This document shows, in pieces, positions 8,619 to 18,225 of a stretch of 64,000 nt of DNA (position 1 is the stretch's first letter; every line of letters begins with the position of its first letter). The stretch lies in contig CCFE01000010.1 of assembly GCA_000752035.1 (NCBI GenBank), positions 62,001-126,000 of the forward strand, given 5' to 3'. This DNA comes from Bacillus rubiinfantis (lineage in GTDB: Bacteria; Bacillota; Bacilli; Bacillales; Cytobacillaceae). The notes below the pieces were generated by a model. The model worked only from the letters and a program-made list of their open reading frames with translations, did not search any database and was not told the DNA's origin. The position numbers and the translations under genes were made by a program.

Positions 8619-9869
8619 TTATAAAGGTACAATCCCTACTGGATTAATAGCATTTGTCTTGTTTGCATTCCATGAACCCCTATGAAGTTCGAAGTGCAAG
8701 TGTTGTCCAAAAGATTGTCCTGTGTTCCCCATATACCCAACTTGCTGACCTTTAGAAACCACTTGACCTGTACTTACAGAACGACTATTCATATGAGCAT
8801 AAACGGTTGTGTAAATTTGCCCATTAATAGAGTGGGAAATAAAAACAACATTACCGTAGCTTGATGAGTAATAAGAACGGATGACAACGCCGTCAGCTGA
8901 TGCAACAATTGGCACAGTTCCACTTTTGGCGATATCTGTACCATAGTGAGTTCCGCCACTTCGACCACCAAAACTAGAAGTGATGGTTCCACTAGTTGGT
9001 CTTGTAAAGTTCCCACTAGTAACAGGAGGAGATGATACAGAATTTTCTCCCTTTTCGCCAGCACTACTTACCGGTTTTACTTGGCGTTGTTGTTCTAACT
9101 GAATAGCTTTTTGCATTGCTGATTCCTGTGATGATAAAAGCTCTGCTTCATCTTCAAGATCCAGCTTCTCAACATGCATTTGCTCCTCTTGTGTTTTTAA
9201 AGAAGCCATTAATTTATCCTTTTCTGCTTTTTCAGAGTTTAAGCTTTGTTTTAGTTGTTCCAGTTCACTTAGCATCGTTTGAAAGCTTATCAGTTTATTC
9301 TCAACATCTACCCGACTTTTCTCCAAAAGCTCTTTATCCGCTTGGTGTTCACGGAGTATATCTTGGTCTGCATCTACAATCGTAGCAACTGCTGCAACTC
9401 GAGAAACGAAGTCGCTGAAACTATCTGCACCCAATAATACATCTATATAGTTGATCATGGTTCCATTTTCTTGTAGGGAACGCGCACGATCTTTTAACAA
9501 CTCATTTCGCTTTTCAATTCGTTTCTCTAGTCCTTTAATTTCCTCTTTTAAATTAACAATTTCTGTTTCTGTTTCTTTAATTTCAGCTTGCTTCTGCATC
9601 ATTTTTTTCTCAGCATCGCCGATGGCTAAATCTAATCGTTCAATATCCTTATTTATCATTGTTTGTTTTTCTTTTAATTTATTAATCTCTATATTTGTAC
9701 TGTTAATTTTAGAATTAACGGTAGAACGCTTTTCTTCAATTTCACTTTTTTGATTTTTTAAATCCTCTAATTTAGATGCCGCAACTGCAATGTTAGCTGG
9801 ATTCTCAGCTATTAAACTCCCAAATCCTAAAGCAGCGGCAAAGGTTAATGTTACCAGTGACTTTTTCAA
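8619..9869 (-). CDS. CwlO/PcsB-like coiled coil with M23 (LytM) peptidase domain
   Basis: 416 residues. Signal peptide ending near AVAA (about residue 30), a long coiled coil (about 32-260) of the CwlO/PcsB/EnvC kind, then an M23 metallopeptidase with THYGTD and HLHFELH zinc ligands. It cuts peptide bonds in peptidoglycan, or activates an enzyme that does. The intact zinc ligands suggest that it is itself active. The 560 bp on its 3' side (8058-8618) hold no convincing gene. Confidence 0.88.
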   Translation of the reverse strand: MKKSLVTLTFAAALGFGSLIAENPANIAVAASKLEDLKNQKSEIEEKRSTVNSKINSTNIEINKLKEKQTMINKDIERLDLAIGDAEKKMMQKQAEIKETETEIVNLKEEIKGLEKRIEKRNELLKDRARSLQENGTMINYIDVLLGADSFSDFVSRVAAVATIVDADQDILREHQADKELLEKSRVDVENKLISFQTMLSELEQLKQSLNSEKAEKDKLMASLKTQEEQMHVEKLDLEDEAELLSSQESAMQKAIQLEQQRQVKPVSSAGEKGENSVSSPPVTSGNFTRPTSGTITSSFGGRSGGTHYGTDIAKSGTVPIVASADGVVIRSYYSSSYGNVVFISHSINGQIYTTVYAHMNSRSVSTGQVVSKGQQVGYMGNTGQSFGQHLHFELHRGSWNANKTNAINPVGIVPL

Positions 9870-10412
9870 TAACTACTCTCCTTTCAAATAGACCACATGT
9901 ATAGGTGTGTATATTATTCTTTTTATAGAGAAGAAACCTAAAACTTGGTGAATAAAGTATTTTTTATATGCATCTTTCATTTCGACTATCTGTATCACCA
10001 AGGTTGTTTATGAGAGAAATATTCGTTGGAAAACGACAAATTTTAACTTTATATACGCTGCTTTTTAGCACAAATCCAATTATAATATCTTATTTTGTCA
10101 AATTCATCTACTTTTTGTATTTTTAATTACTATGAAATAATTTGTTCATAGATTATTAATAATTATAATCCAGTATGAGTGGGTAACGAGGACAAATAGA
10201 AATTTGTTTTTTCCTATATTTAAAGGTAAGGTGAATAGCAGATCTTTTCCTTCAGGGAAAAAATAAAGCACTCTTGTAAGTAAATATTGTGCCATACAGC
10301 ATTCGTTACTTCATAATTTATTAGAATTGAAAGTTGTTAAAGCTTAGCACACTTGTATGAATTATGGTAAACTGACATGGTATGATCACAATAGCAAAAA
10401 GGGACGATATAA

Positions 10413-11357
10413 ATGAAAAGTGAAGTAAAGATTGGACAAAGTATTCAAAAAGCCTCTCTAAAGATTCCTAAACAGGAATCGCCAAAAATTCTGGCAGAAA
10501 CCATTAAGATAGGTATTATTAAATCAAATTTGATTGCAATGCTTGCGGGATCGGCACTTGCCTTATATACAAATCATATTAGCCCTTTCGAGAAACTCCC
10601 AGAAATTATTTTTGCTATAATTGGATCAACATTAGTCATTGGTGCGGCAGGTACTTTTAATAACTTGTATGATCGCGACATCGATTCGATTATGGATCGT
10701 ACAAAAAATCGCCCAACCGTTACCGGTGTAATGCCACAAAAGTTTGGACTTATTTTTGGAACCTCTATGGCTTTGTTTGGACTAGCAGCCCTTGCAATAG
10801 CAATGCCTCTCGCTTCATTCTTTGGCTTGTTAGGCTTATTTATCTACGTAGTCCCCTACACAATGTGGTCTAAACGCCGAACAATTTTCAATACTGAAAT
10901 TGGAAGTATTTCTGGCGCCATGCCGCCCCTTATTGGTTGGACAGCTATCACTTCAGACATGACCCATCTTGGACTTCTTGGACTTTTTACGGTTATGGTC
11001 CTTTGGCAAATGCCACACTTTTATTCCATCGCTATTCGTAGGCACGATGAATATAAATCTGCAAAAGTTCCGATGCTTCCAGTTGTTAAAGGTTATAAGC
11101 GAACTTATATACAAACTAATATATATTTATTTGCATTAGTAGCTGCAAGCTTTCTTTTTGCTTCCGTAAGCATTGGAATTACGTTAGTCGCACTGCTTTT
11201 AAGTTTAGGATGGTTCATTTTAAGTATTGTCGGTTATAAAAAAATGCCGCCTGAAAAATGGGCGAGAATGATGTTTATTTTTTCACTTAACCATATTAGC
11301 ATTTTATTTATTACTATCGTTATTTACGGGTTTATTGGCACTTTTTTCAGATTGTAA
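10413..11357 (+). CDS. ctaB: Protohaem IX farnesyltransferase (haem O synthase)
   Basis: 314 residues, a UbiA-family prenyltransferase with about nine membrane helices. The first Asp-rich motif is NNLYDRDIDSIMDRTKNRP, and the WQMPHFYSIAIRRHDEYKSA motif is typical of CtaB/Cox10. Haem O is the precursor of haem A for cytochrome oxidase. In chromosomes ctaB sits with ctaA/ctaC; here it stands alone, so probably an extra copy. The 540 bp upstream (9870-10412) hold only the divergent promoters, with no gene that I can see. Confidence 0.93.
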   Translation: MKSEVKIGQSIQKASLKIPKQESPKILAETIKIGIIKSNLIAMLAGSALALYTNHISPFEKLPEIIFAIIGSTLVIGAAGTFNNLYDRDIDSIMDRTKNRPTVTGVMPQKFGLIFGTSMALFGLAALAIAMPLASFFGLLGLFIYVVPYTMWSKRRTIFNTEIGSISGAMPPLIGWTAITSDMTHLGLLGLFTVMVLWQMPHFYSIAIRRHDEYKSAKVPMLPVVKGYKRTYIQTNIYLFALVAASFLFASVSIGITLVALLLSLGWFILSIVGYKKMPPEKWARMMFIFSLNHISILFITIVIYGFIGTFFRL

Positions 11358-11360
11358 AAT

Positions 11361-11590
11361 GCGGTTTTATTTAAATGGAGAGTTCGTTGATGTAATTGGC
11401 GGAGGTATTTGGCAAACATCTTCAACTTTATTTAATGCTGTTGATCAACTAGGGGTTAGTTATATCGAAAGGAATCATCACTTTTTTAAGCGTTGGCTAT
11501 GTACCAATAGGCAGAGATGCAACCGTATCCTAGGACGGCTTAGACTTTAGATTTAAAAATACCACTGGTGTACCGTTGATATTAAAAACA
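11361..11590 (+). pseudogene. VanW-like fragment, frame-broken
   Basis: Starts directly after ctaB. One frame reads IGGGIWQTSSTLFNAVDQLG...IERNHH; after a frameshift another reads VGYVPIGRDATVS, a stop, then DGLDFRFKNTTG. These are the conserved parts of the VanW domain (usually GGGICQ...). The usual Cys is Trp here. Only the C-terminal half of the domain remains, so it is dead. Confidence 0.75.
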
Positions 11591-11795
11591 AATGTAAGAA
11601 AATAATCCCTTACAGTAGAGGTCAGAACATCCAAAGCTTACAAAAGTCTCATTAAGAAACCTGAATAAATATCTTTTAAAACGGTTAAAGAAACATTGAG
11701 AACATATACGGAATGACAAAAAGACGTTTTTCCTTTCTAAGTAATCTTTAGTGCTGCTGACCATAGCAAGTTCATCATTTTACAATGAAATCTAA

Positions 11796-11826
11796 TAAAA
11801 AAGACAGCCTTCGTTTTAAGGCTATC
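11796..11826 (-). terminator. terminator after uppP
   Basis: Minus-strand hairpin AGATAGCCTT / AAGGCTGTCT followed by TTTTTT, immediately beyond the uppP stop. Confidence 0.8.
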
Positions 11827-11844
11827 TATAACTGAAACAATATT

Positions 11845-12675
11845 CTAGATAAAAAACATATAAATAGCTGCTGCCAATACAATTCGGTAGATTGCAAACG
11901 GCAGCAGTCTAACTCTGTTAATCAGTTTTAAAAAAAAGCGAATTGAGAGAAGAGCAAATATAAAGGAACTGATAAAACCCGCAGCAAAGATAGGAAGTGC
12001 CTCCATCGTCAAATAACCCCAATTTTTCAATAACGATAAAAAGCTCGCACCAGCCATTATAGGTACCGCCATGATAAATGTAAAATCGGTAGCAACCCTG
12101 TGGCTCACCCCTAACAGAACTCCCCCCGAAATCGTAGAACCAGATCGAGAGAATCCTGGCCAAAGCGAAAAACATTGGAACAAACCAATAACGAATGCCT
12201 GTTTATAAGTTATCTCGTCCACAGATTTAGTCTTCGGGTTTTTAGGTCCTAGGAAATCAGCCAAAATCATAAAGACTGCTCCAATTACCAAGCCGATTAG
12301 TACAGTCGATGTCGAAAATAAATTCTCATCGATATAGTCTTCAAAAAGGACTCCTAATACCCCGGCGGGGAGTAAACCAACAATTACTTGGGACAATTTT
12401 AGACGCCCATTTCCATGGACAGTTTGTTTGTTGAAACGGCCTAAACTCAATAAATTAATGAAGCGATCTTTAAAAGTAACAACAACTGCTAAAATTGATC
12501 CTAACTGAATGACAACTTTAAAAGTATTTGCTCCATTCTTTGTTAAAAAATTTTCAGATTGCAGCCATATATCATCAACAATGATCATGTGCCCTGTTGA
12601 GGAAACAGGTGCAAATTCTGTTAGACCTTCTACTAATCCTAAAGTAATCACTTTTAAAATTATTTGTAAATCCAT
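11845..12675 (-). CDS. uppP: Undecaprenyl-diphosphate phosphatase (BacA/UppP)
   Basis: 276 residues with about eight membrane helices. The signature LVEGLTEFAPVSSTGHMIIV and the second motif GFSRSGSTISGG are the catalytic parts. It recycles the undecaprenyl carrier lipid for peptidoglycan and gives bacitracin tolerance when overproduced. Stands alone with its own terminator. The gap 12676-12978 shows nothing recognisable. Confidence 0.93.
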   Translation of the reverse strand: MDLQIILKVITLGLVEGLTEFAPVSSTGHMIIVDDIWLQSENFLTKNGANTFKVVIQLGSILAVVVTFKDRFINLLSLGRFNKQTVHGNGRLKLSQVIVGLLPAGVLGVLFEDYIDENLFSTSTVLIGLVIGAVFMILADFLGPKNPKTKSVDEITYKQAFVIGLFQCFSLWPGFSRSGSTISGGVLLGVSHRVATDFTFIMAVPIMAGASFLSLLKNWGYLTMEALPIFAAGFISSFIFALLSIRFFLKLINRVRLLPFAIYRIVLAAAIYMFFI

Positions 12676-12978
12676 ACTGTAAATTCTCCTAAATTTCTTG
12701 CATAAAAATATTAAGCCTGATTTCGCCTTCCTGATTTTCTCATTAACTAGCAGGGTTGTTAATTTATTTTATTATTATCCCAAATCTATTTTTGAACAAT
12801 ACTTTAAAGATATGATTTCTAAAGTTAGATTTTGAATACATTAGAATAATGTAGAATATGACGAGATTTGAACTAATCAGTTATAGACACAACTAATAAA
12901 AGTTAAATCGTCACTTTTTTGAATTTTTTAGCTTACAAAAGTTTTCTTTATGTTGATACAACGCTTATGGAATTAACA

Positions 12979-14166
12979 TCAAGAACCAGCATATGAATGC
13001 AAACCCGCTATAACAAGATTTACTACAACAAGATTGAACATTATAATTACAAAACCTATTACAGCGAGCCAGGCTGATTTCTCTCCGTGCCATCCTTTTG
13101 ACAACCGCAGATGTAAAAATGCAGCATAAAACAACCATGTGATTAAAGCCCATACCTCTTTAGGATCCCACCCCCAGAATCGGGTCCAAGCCATTTGTGC
13201 CCAAATCATTGCAAAAATTAGGGCACCCAATGTAAATACTGGAAAACCTATTAACACAGATCGATAGCCAATTTCGTCTACAAAGTCAAGTTTTATATTT
13301 TTAACTAATGGCTGAATGGCAGCGGCAATACGTTTTCTTAAACATAGGCGAATTAAACCATATAATAACAATCCCCCAATTAACGACCAAATGACAGAAT
13401 TCAATTTTTTAGCATTAATAATTGCCGGCATTTCAACGAGTGGCTTAAATCCGCCCTTTGTCTCTAATTCATAATTGTGCGGGCCTGTAATAGCAGGCAT
13501 TGTATATTCAACAATAGCTTTATTTTTGTTTTTATCAATCCAAGTGAACCTTTCTTGATAGTCTATTGCGGAAAATACAGATGATACTAGAACAAAACCA
13601 AGAGTCATAATTAATCCAAATAAAACTATTTCTAGCCAAAAGGTTCGTTTACTAGCTTTTGACTGATTAATTGTTTTCACTAGATAGATAAGGCCTGCTA
13701 CGAAACTAATGGAAAGAATGGCTTCCCCAATGGCTGCTGTTGTTACATGAATTTTCAACCAGTCACTCTGCAACGCAGGTATTAAAGGAGTAACTTCCCG
13801 TGGAAACATACTTGCATAAGCAATAACTAGAATAGCCACAGGCATTGTAAATAATCCGAGAAGTACAGTTCTATAAAGATAATAAAGAACAAGGAATGCA
13901 CCTACCAAAGCCATTCCAAAAAAGGTTGTAAATTCAAACATATTACTAACCGGTGCATGTCCAGCTACTAGCCATCTAGTAATAAAATAGCCTAGTTGGG
14001 AGATAAACCCAATTATTGTTAAGGAAACGGCAATTTTCCCCCATCTATTGGTACCTGTTTTTTTATCAGGATTTTTCTTTGACTTAATGGAACCACCAAA
14101 AAAAAGAGTAGCTACTAAATATAAAATAAAGGCAGTATAAAGTAAATTGCTACTTAATATTATCAA
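12979..14166 (-). CDS. resC: Cytochrome c biogenesis protein ResC/CcsB
   Basis: 395 residues with about ten membrane helices and the tryptophan-rich haem-handling motif WTRFWGWDPKEVWALITW near residue 320, flanked by conserved histidines. With ResB it forms the system II cytochrome c synthase that delivers haem across the membrane. It starts directly at the resB stop, so the two are translated together. Confidence 0.92.
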   Translation of the reverse strand: MIILSSNLLYTAFILYLVATLFFGGSIKSKKNPDKKTGTNRWGKIAVSLTIIGFISQLGYFITRWLVAGHAPVSNMFEFTTFFGMALVGAFLVLYYLYRTVLLGLFTMPVAILVIAYASMFPREVTPLIPALQSDWLKIHVTTAAIGEAILSISFVAGLIYLVKTINQSKASKRTFWLEIVLFGLIMTLGFVLVSSVFSAIDYQERFTWIDKNKNKAIVEYTMPAITGPHNYELETKGGFKPLVEMPAIINAKKLNSVIWSLIGGLLLYGLIRLCLRKRIAAAIQPLVKNIKLDFVDEIGYRSVLIGFPVFTLGALIFAMIWAQMAWTRFWGWDPKEVWALITWLFYAAFLHLRLSKGWHGEKSAWLAVIGFVIIMFNLVVVNLVIAGLHSYAGS

Positions 14167-15798
14167 CTAGACCTCCTCCTTCTCCAGGTTTTCCTTTTGA
14201 ACCTGATCTTCCGGGACTACAAAATTTGTATCAGACGAAATTTTTTCAATTTCTCTCTTCAGACCGTGCCAATTTTTATTGGTATGGGCAGCAATCCATA
14301 TTTCTCCATTTTTGTGTTGAATCCAAATTCTACGATGATTCCAATATGCCCCTTGAACAACCCCAATCATAAAAATAATGCCACCCAAAATAATCACCCA
14401 TAAGGTTAAATCTTTCCGAACGGTAAGACCAGTAACATTTTTTGTTTCAATTCCATTAAAGGCCATTTTATACTCATTGTTTCCTAAAGGTTCGATTGTT
14501 TGTTTGATTGCAACGAAACTTGTTTCTCCTTTTGGTTTCTCGGGTGAAAACATACGAAATACAAACGCTGGATTATTTGGAATCCGCGATTTAGTTGTTG
14601 GATCTCCGTTTTTCGCAAATTCAAAATCAGGAAAATAGCTAAGTAGTTCAACAGAATAACCATTACCAAGATTATATTTTGACTTTGGATCATAAAGGTT
14701 AATTTTAATATTCCCGTGTGTTTGACCGGTTTTTTTATCCAATAAAGAAAATGACATAGAGTTTAATTCATCTAGCCTGTAACTTACTTGATAGATAGAA
14801 AATTTACCAAAACTTAAGGGATGATTAACCTGAATTTTAAAATCTTTTACTTTTTTTAGTTTTGGATTCTCACCAGGCAGAGAGTTTCCTTCCTTTTTAT
14901 AAAGAATAGCATTCGTTTGGTAATTTTTCACCACATTTCCAACGCGGTCTATAGCTTGTTCAAAAGTTTTGTCTTTATTTTTATCATAGAATTGCAACAT
15001 AAATTGATTGTTTTGGAGGAAATATTCACCGTCAGTTCCGGGAATAACCGCAGTTTCCCCTTCTCGGATCCATAGGACCTTATCTACATACATACCTGGA
15101 AAAAAGCGTAGCATACCTCCAATTAGAAAAATTATTAAACCAATATGGTTTACATATGGACCCCAGCGGGAAAATCGTCCTTTTTCAGCCAGTAAATCTC
15201 CGTTTTCTTCGCGTATTTTGTAGTGCCTTTCGATTAAATTTTTCTTGATAATTGAGAGTTCGTTATCATTTACGAACTGATTCACACCAAAAAGTCTTTG
15301 ACGTCTTAAAAATCCTTCATGCCTTGTTACACGTTGAGCTTTCAAAGCTTTATATAAAGGTACAACCCGATCCAGACTACAAATAACAAGAGAAATACCG
15401 ATCATGGAAATTAGCAATAAATACCACCATGAGCTATATAAATTATTAAAACCTAATTGATAATATAATTTTCCGAACCAGCCATATTGCTGCTGATAAT
15501 ACTCTCCGGGAGGCATGATTGGTGGTATATACATTTCTTGAGGAAGTATCGTTCCTATTGATGAAGCGATTAAGGTAATAACAATCAGCCAAACCCCTAC
15601 TTTAACAGAAGAAAAAAAGCTCCAAATCTTATCAATAACTGTTCTATTATAGACTTGTGAGCGGCGAGCACTACCTTCATAACGCATATCTAAAAGATGT
15701 TTTTTATTTTCTTGCTCATCCAGTACTTTTCCACATGCTTCGCACAACACAGTACCATGTGGATTCACATGACCGCATTCACATTTAATGTCTTTCAT
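14167..15798 (-). CDS. resB: Cytochrome c biogenesis protein ResB
   Basis: 543 residues. The N-terminus has a small zinc ribbon (CECGH...CEACGK), then membrane helices around 66-90, 125-145 and 210-230, a large extracellular domain with DFKIQVNHPLSFGKFSIYQ and a last helix near 470. It is the partner of ResC in system II cytochrome c assembly. In B. subtilis resA precedes resB; here only a decayed resA remains upstream. Confidence 0.92.
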   Translation of the reverse strand: MKDIKCECGHVNPHGTVLCEACGKVLDEQENKKHLLDMRYEGSARRSQVYNRTVIDKIWSFFSSVKVGVWLIVITLIASSIGTILPQEMYIPPIMPPGEYYQQQYGWFGKLYYQLGFNNLYSSWWYLLLISMIGISLVICSLDRVVPLYKALKAQRVTRHEGFLRRQRLFGVNQFVNDNELSIIKKNLIERHYKIREENGDLLAEKGRFSRWGPYVNHIGLIIFLIGGMLRFFPGMYVDKVLWIREGETAVIPGTDGEYFLQNNQFMLQFYDKNKDKTFEQAIDRVGNVVKNYQTNAILYKKEGNSLPGENPKLKKVKDFKIQVNHPLSFGKFSIYQVSYRLDELNSMSFSLLDKKTGQTHGNIKINLYDPKSKYNLGNGYSVELLSYFPDFEFAKNGDPTTKSRIPNNPAFVFRMFSPEKPKGETSFVAIKQTIEPLGNNEYKMAFNGIETKNVTGLTVRKDLTLWVIILGGIIFMIGVVQGAYWNHRRIWIQHKNGEIWIAAHTNKNWHGLKREIEKISSDTNFVVPEDQVQKENLEKEEV

Positions 15799-16074
15799 TA
15801 TAAATAACTCCCTATAAAAATATGGTTTTATTTTCTCTATACAATCTCTAATCGTTTGTTCAGTATGTTTTGTTATAATATTTAATCACTTTTTATCTAT
15901 ATAAGTAGCTTGAACCTACCACATACATCCATTACCGTTGTATCTTTACAGGAACCATAATTGAAAAGGAAGTTTTGCCTTTTGATAAATCTATCCACGG
16001 CTATAGGCTTTCAGCAATATTTGCTGCTAGCCTGAACCTTTTAAACTTTAAATTAATTGTATTGATTATCTATG

Positions 16075-16260
16075 TATATGGTTACACTATGTTCCGCAGA
16101 AATTAAGAAATCTCTCAAGCCTTTATATTTAGATAACGGTGTTTTTTTCCTTTCATATCAGTCAAATAAGAAATCGGGATCTTTTTTACCAATAGCAACC
16201 TTTGATTTTTTAGCCTCTGTAAAATTGGAATATGGCATAAGAAACCGTAATTCCTAAAAA
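16075..16260 (-). pseudogene. Decayed resA-like remnant upstream of resB
   Basis: One minus-strand frame reads KSKVAIGKKDPDFLFD, stop, YERKKTPLSKYKGLRDFLI. This follows the TlpA/ResA pattern of a short strand, PDF, then LSDYKG before the thioredoxin strand. It breaks off before the CxxC. It lies exactly where resA belongs in a resABC operon. The rest of the 1-kb gap 15799-16830 shows no gene. Confidence 0.45.
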
Positions 16261-16792
16261 AAATCTTCGTTTCTTCATTGAATTAATTGTTATTTACTGG
16301 TTTACCAAGTCAATAGTCAATCGGTAATTACTGAAGTCATATTTTTTACTAGTCAAACCATATCTTTAGTTATGCTGATATTTTATTACAAACTTAAAGA
16401 AATAATTATCTATAAAGATTGGTAGGATTGAATATACCAGCATGCATAATAATACCAACAACATATGTATAAATTGTGAATTTTTTGTTAATAAATCTTA
16501 TGCAGTCTTTGTTGGACCAATCTGCAAATTTCCTCCACTTTGTTCTCTAAAAAATAATTAAGGAACAAACACCATTTTAATACCTGTCAGGGTCTTATTT
16601 CTAAGGTTGATTTAAAATCATAAGTATTTAAAAAAAGTAGTGAATCGAAATCAAAATTATCAATTATACTAGTGCGTTTTTAGAAATGGGCAGTTAGCCC
16701 TGTATAAATTGAACTTAGACGTATTCTTAAGACTAAACAGGGTACTAGCTACACCTTTTTAACATTAATGTTACTTAAGCAATTAACAAGAT

Positions 16793-16829
16793 AAAAGGGG
16801 CTGACTCTTAATTGTCAGCCCCTTTTATC
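16793..16829 (-). terminator. terminator after lgt
   Basis: AAAAGGGGCTGAC and GTCAGCCCCTTTT arms with an 8-base loop; T run on both strands, so it may work in both directions. Confidence 0.9.
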
Positions 16830-16830
16830 T

Positions 16831-17658
16831 TTAATCCATTGTATTGTCCTTTGCAGAGTAGCTGTATTTAGCAAGTCCTTTTGACCTTCTAAACCATAGT
16901 AAGAATAGCGCTACTTCTAGAAGGAATAGGGATATGACCTGAGCTATTCTCAATTTATCAGTCACCATTAAGCTATCTGTTCGAAGTCCTTCAACAAAAA
17001 ACCTTCCAACAGAATACCAAATCATATAGGAAAGAAATAATTCCCCTCGCCGAAGAAATGGCATCCTTCTAAGAACTAACAAAATAACAAAACCCATAGT
17101 ATTCCAAATTGATTCATAAAGGAAGGTTGGGTGATAGTATACACCTTTTATATACATCTGATCAATGATAAACTTCGGCAAATGGAGGTTTTCTAAAAAG
17201 GACCTTGTTACTTCGGTACCATGTGCCTCTTGGTTCATAAAATTGCCCCACCGGCCTATCGCTTGTCCTAAAATAAGACTTGGCGCTATAAGATCAGCAA
17301 TTTTCCAGAATGAAACACCCTTCTTTTTCGCAAAAATAATGGTAGTGATTAGACCTCCAATTATAGCTCCATGAATAGCTATACCTCCATGCCAAATGGC
17401 AATGATCTCTATAGGGTTTTCTTTATATTGATCCCATGTAAAAAGAACATAATAAATTCTTGCAAAGATGATAGCTATAGGGATTGCCCATAATAACAAA
17501 TCCGACAAAATATCTTTACTCAAATCCAACTTTTTTGACTCTCTTGTTGCAAGAAGCAACCCTAAAATTAACCCCGTTCCTATAATAATTCCATACCAAT
17601 ATACGGTTATCGGTCCGAATGTAAAAGCGACCCTATCAAGTTGTTGAATTTTATCCAT
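16831..17658 (-). CDS. lgt: Prolipoprotein diacylglyceryl transferase
   Basis: 275 residues, complete. The catalytic signature GQAIGRWGNFMNQEAHG is present at about 130-147, with YYHPTFLYESIWN and the HGGIAIHGAIIGG segment. Seven membrane helices. It attaches diacylglycerol to the lipobox cysteine of lipoproteins. Extra lgt copies are common on Gram-positive metal-resistance elements, and several lipoproteins (3223, 3857, 51307) are encoded in this window. Confidence 0.94.
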   Translation of the reverse strand: MDKIQQLDRVAFTFGPITVYWYGIIIGTGLILGLLLATRESKKLDLSKDILSDLLLWAIPIAIIFARIYYVLFTWDQYKENPIEIIAIWHGGIAIHGAIIGGLITTIIFAKKKGVSFWKIADLIAPSLILGQAIGRWGNFMNQEAHGTEVTRSFLENLHLPKFIIDQMYIKGVYYHPTFLYESIWNTMGFVILLVLRRMPFLRRGELFLSYMIWYSVGRFFVEGLRTDSLMVTDKLRIAQVISLFLLEVALFLLWFRRSKGLAKYSYSAKDNTMD

Positions 17659-17975
17659 AAAATATTTCCCTCATTAAATTTTCTAGTTAAAACATTCTTA
17701 GTTTGACTGATTTACCCACAGTACTAACTCTAACTATTTTGTTATTCCTATATAACTGGCTACATTGCAATCCTTTTCCAGTAAATATAAAATCTTTTAA
17801 GTAAAAAGCAGATCTCATGTGACGGCCAGTTTCATATGCTTCTTTTAAAACTTATCTTTCCCTATTTTTATTATTAATCAAATGAATAGTAAGCTTGGGA
17901 TTTATATAAACATATAATGCTATGCTTCTTAATTTATGAGACATTGCTTATTACCATAATTAAGTGAAAATAGGA

Positions 17976-17999
17976 AAGATCCGACTGTAGTCGGATCTT
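17976..17999. repeat. perfect 24-bp palindrome
   Basis: AAGATCCGACT and AGTCGGATCTT around a two-base centre in the 570-bp gap between lgt and the antiporter gene. No T run directly follows, so it could be an operator or weak terminator. The remainder of the gap shows no gene. Confidence 0.6.
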
Positions 18000-18225
18000 A
18001 AATAAGAGAGGTATTGAATAAGCTTGTAGTTTGTCCTAGCTACACTATTTAAATTAGCTCATTTTTATTATCATTTTATGAATAAACTCTTACAATTTAG
18101 TTAAATTTACTCCGAATCTTTTCTATCTCCTTATTCTTAAAGGTTACATAAACAAAAAAAGTATGTAAAAAATGTATTTGGTAAAAAGTAAATAAAGAAA
18201 TATACATAAGAAATGAGATGATTGA

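Noticed and set aside
11361..11590. The Cys-to-Trp change in the vanW fragment as a third selenocysteine case
   Set aside because: The codon is TGG, not TGA, and the fragment is frame-shifted and truncated. It does remind one that Cys codons can simply mutate here.
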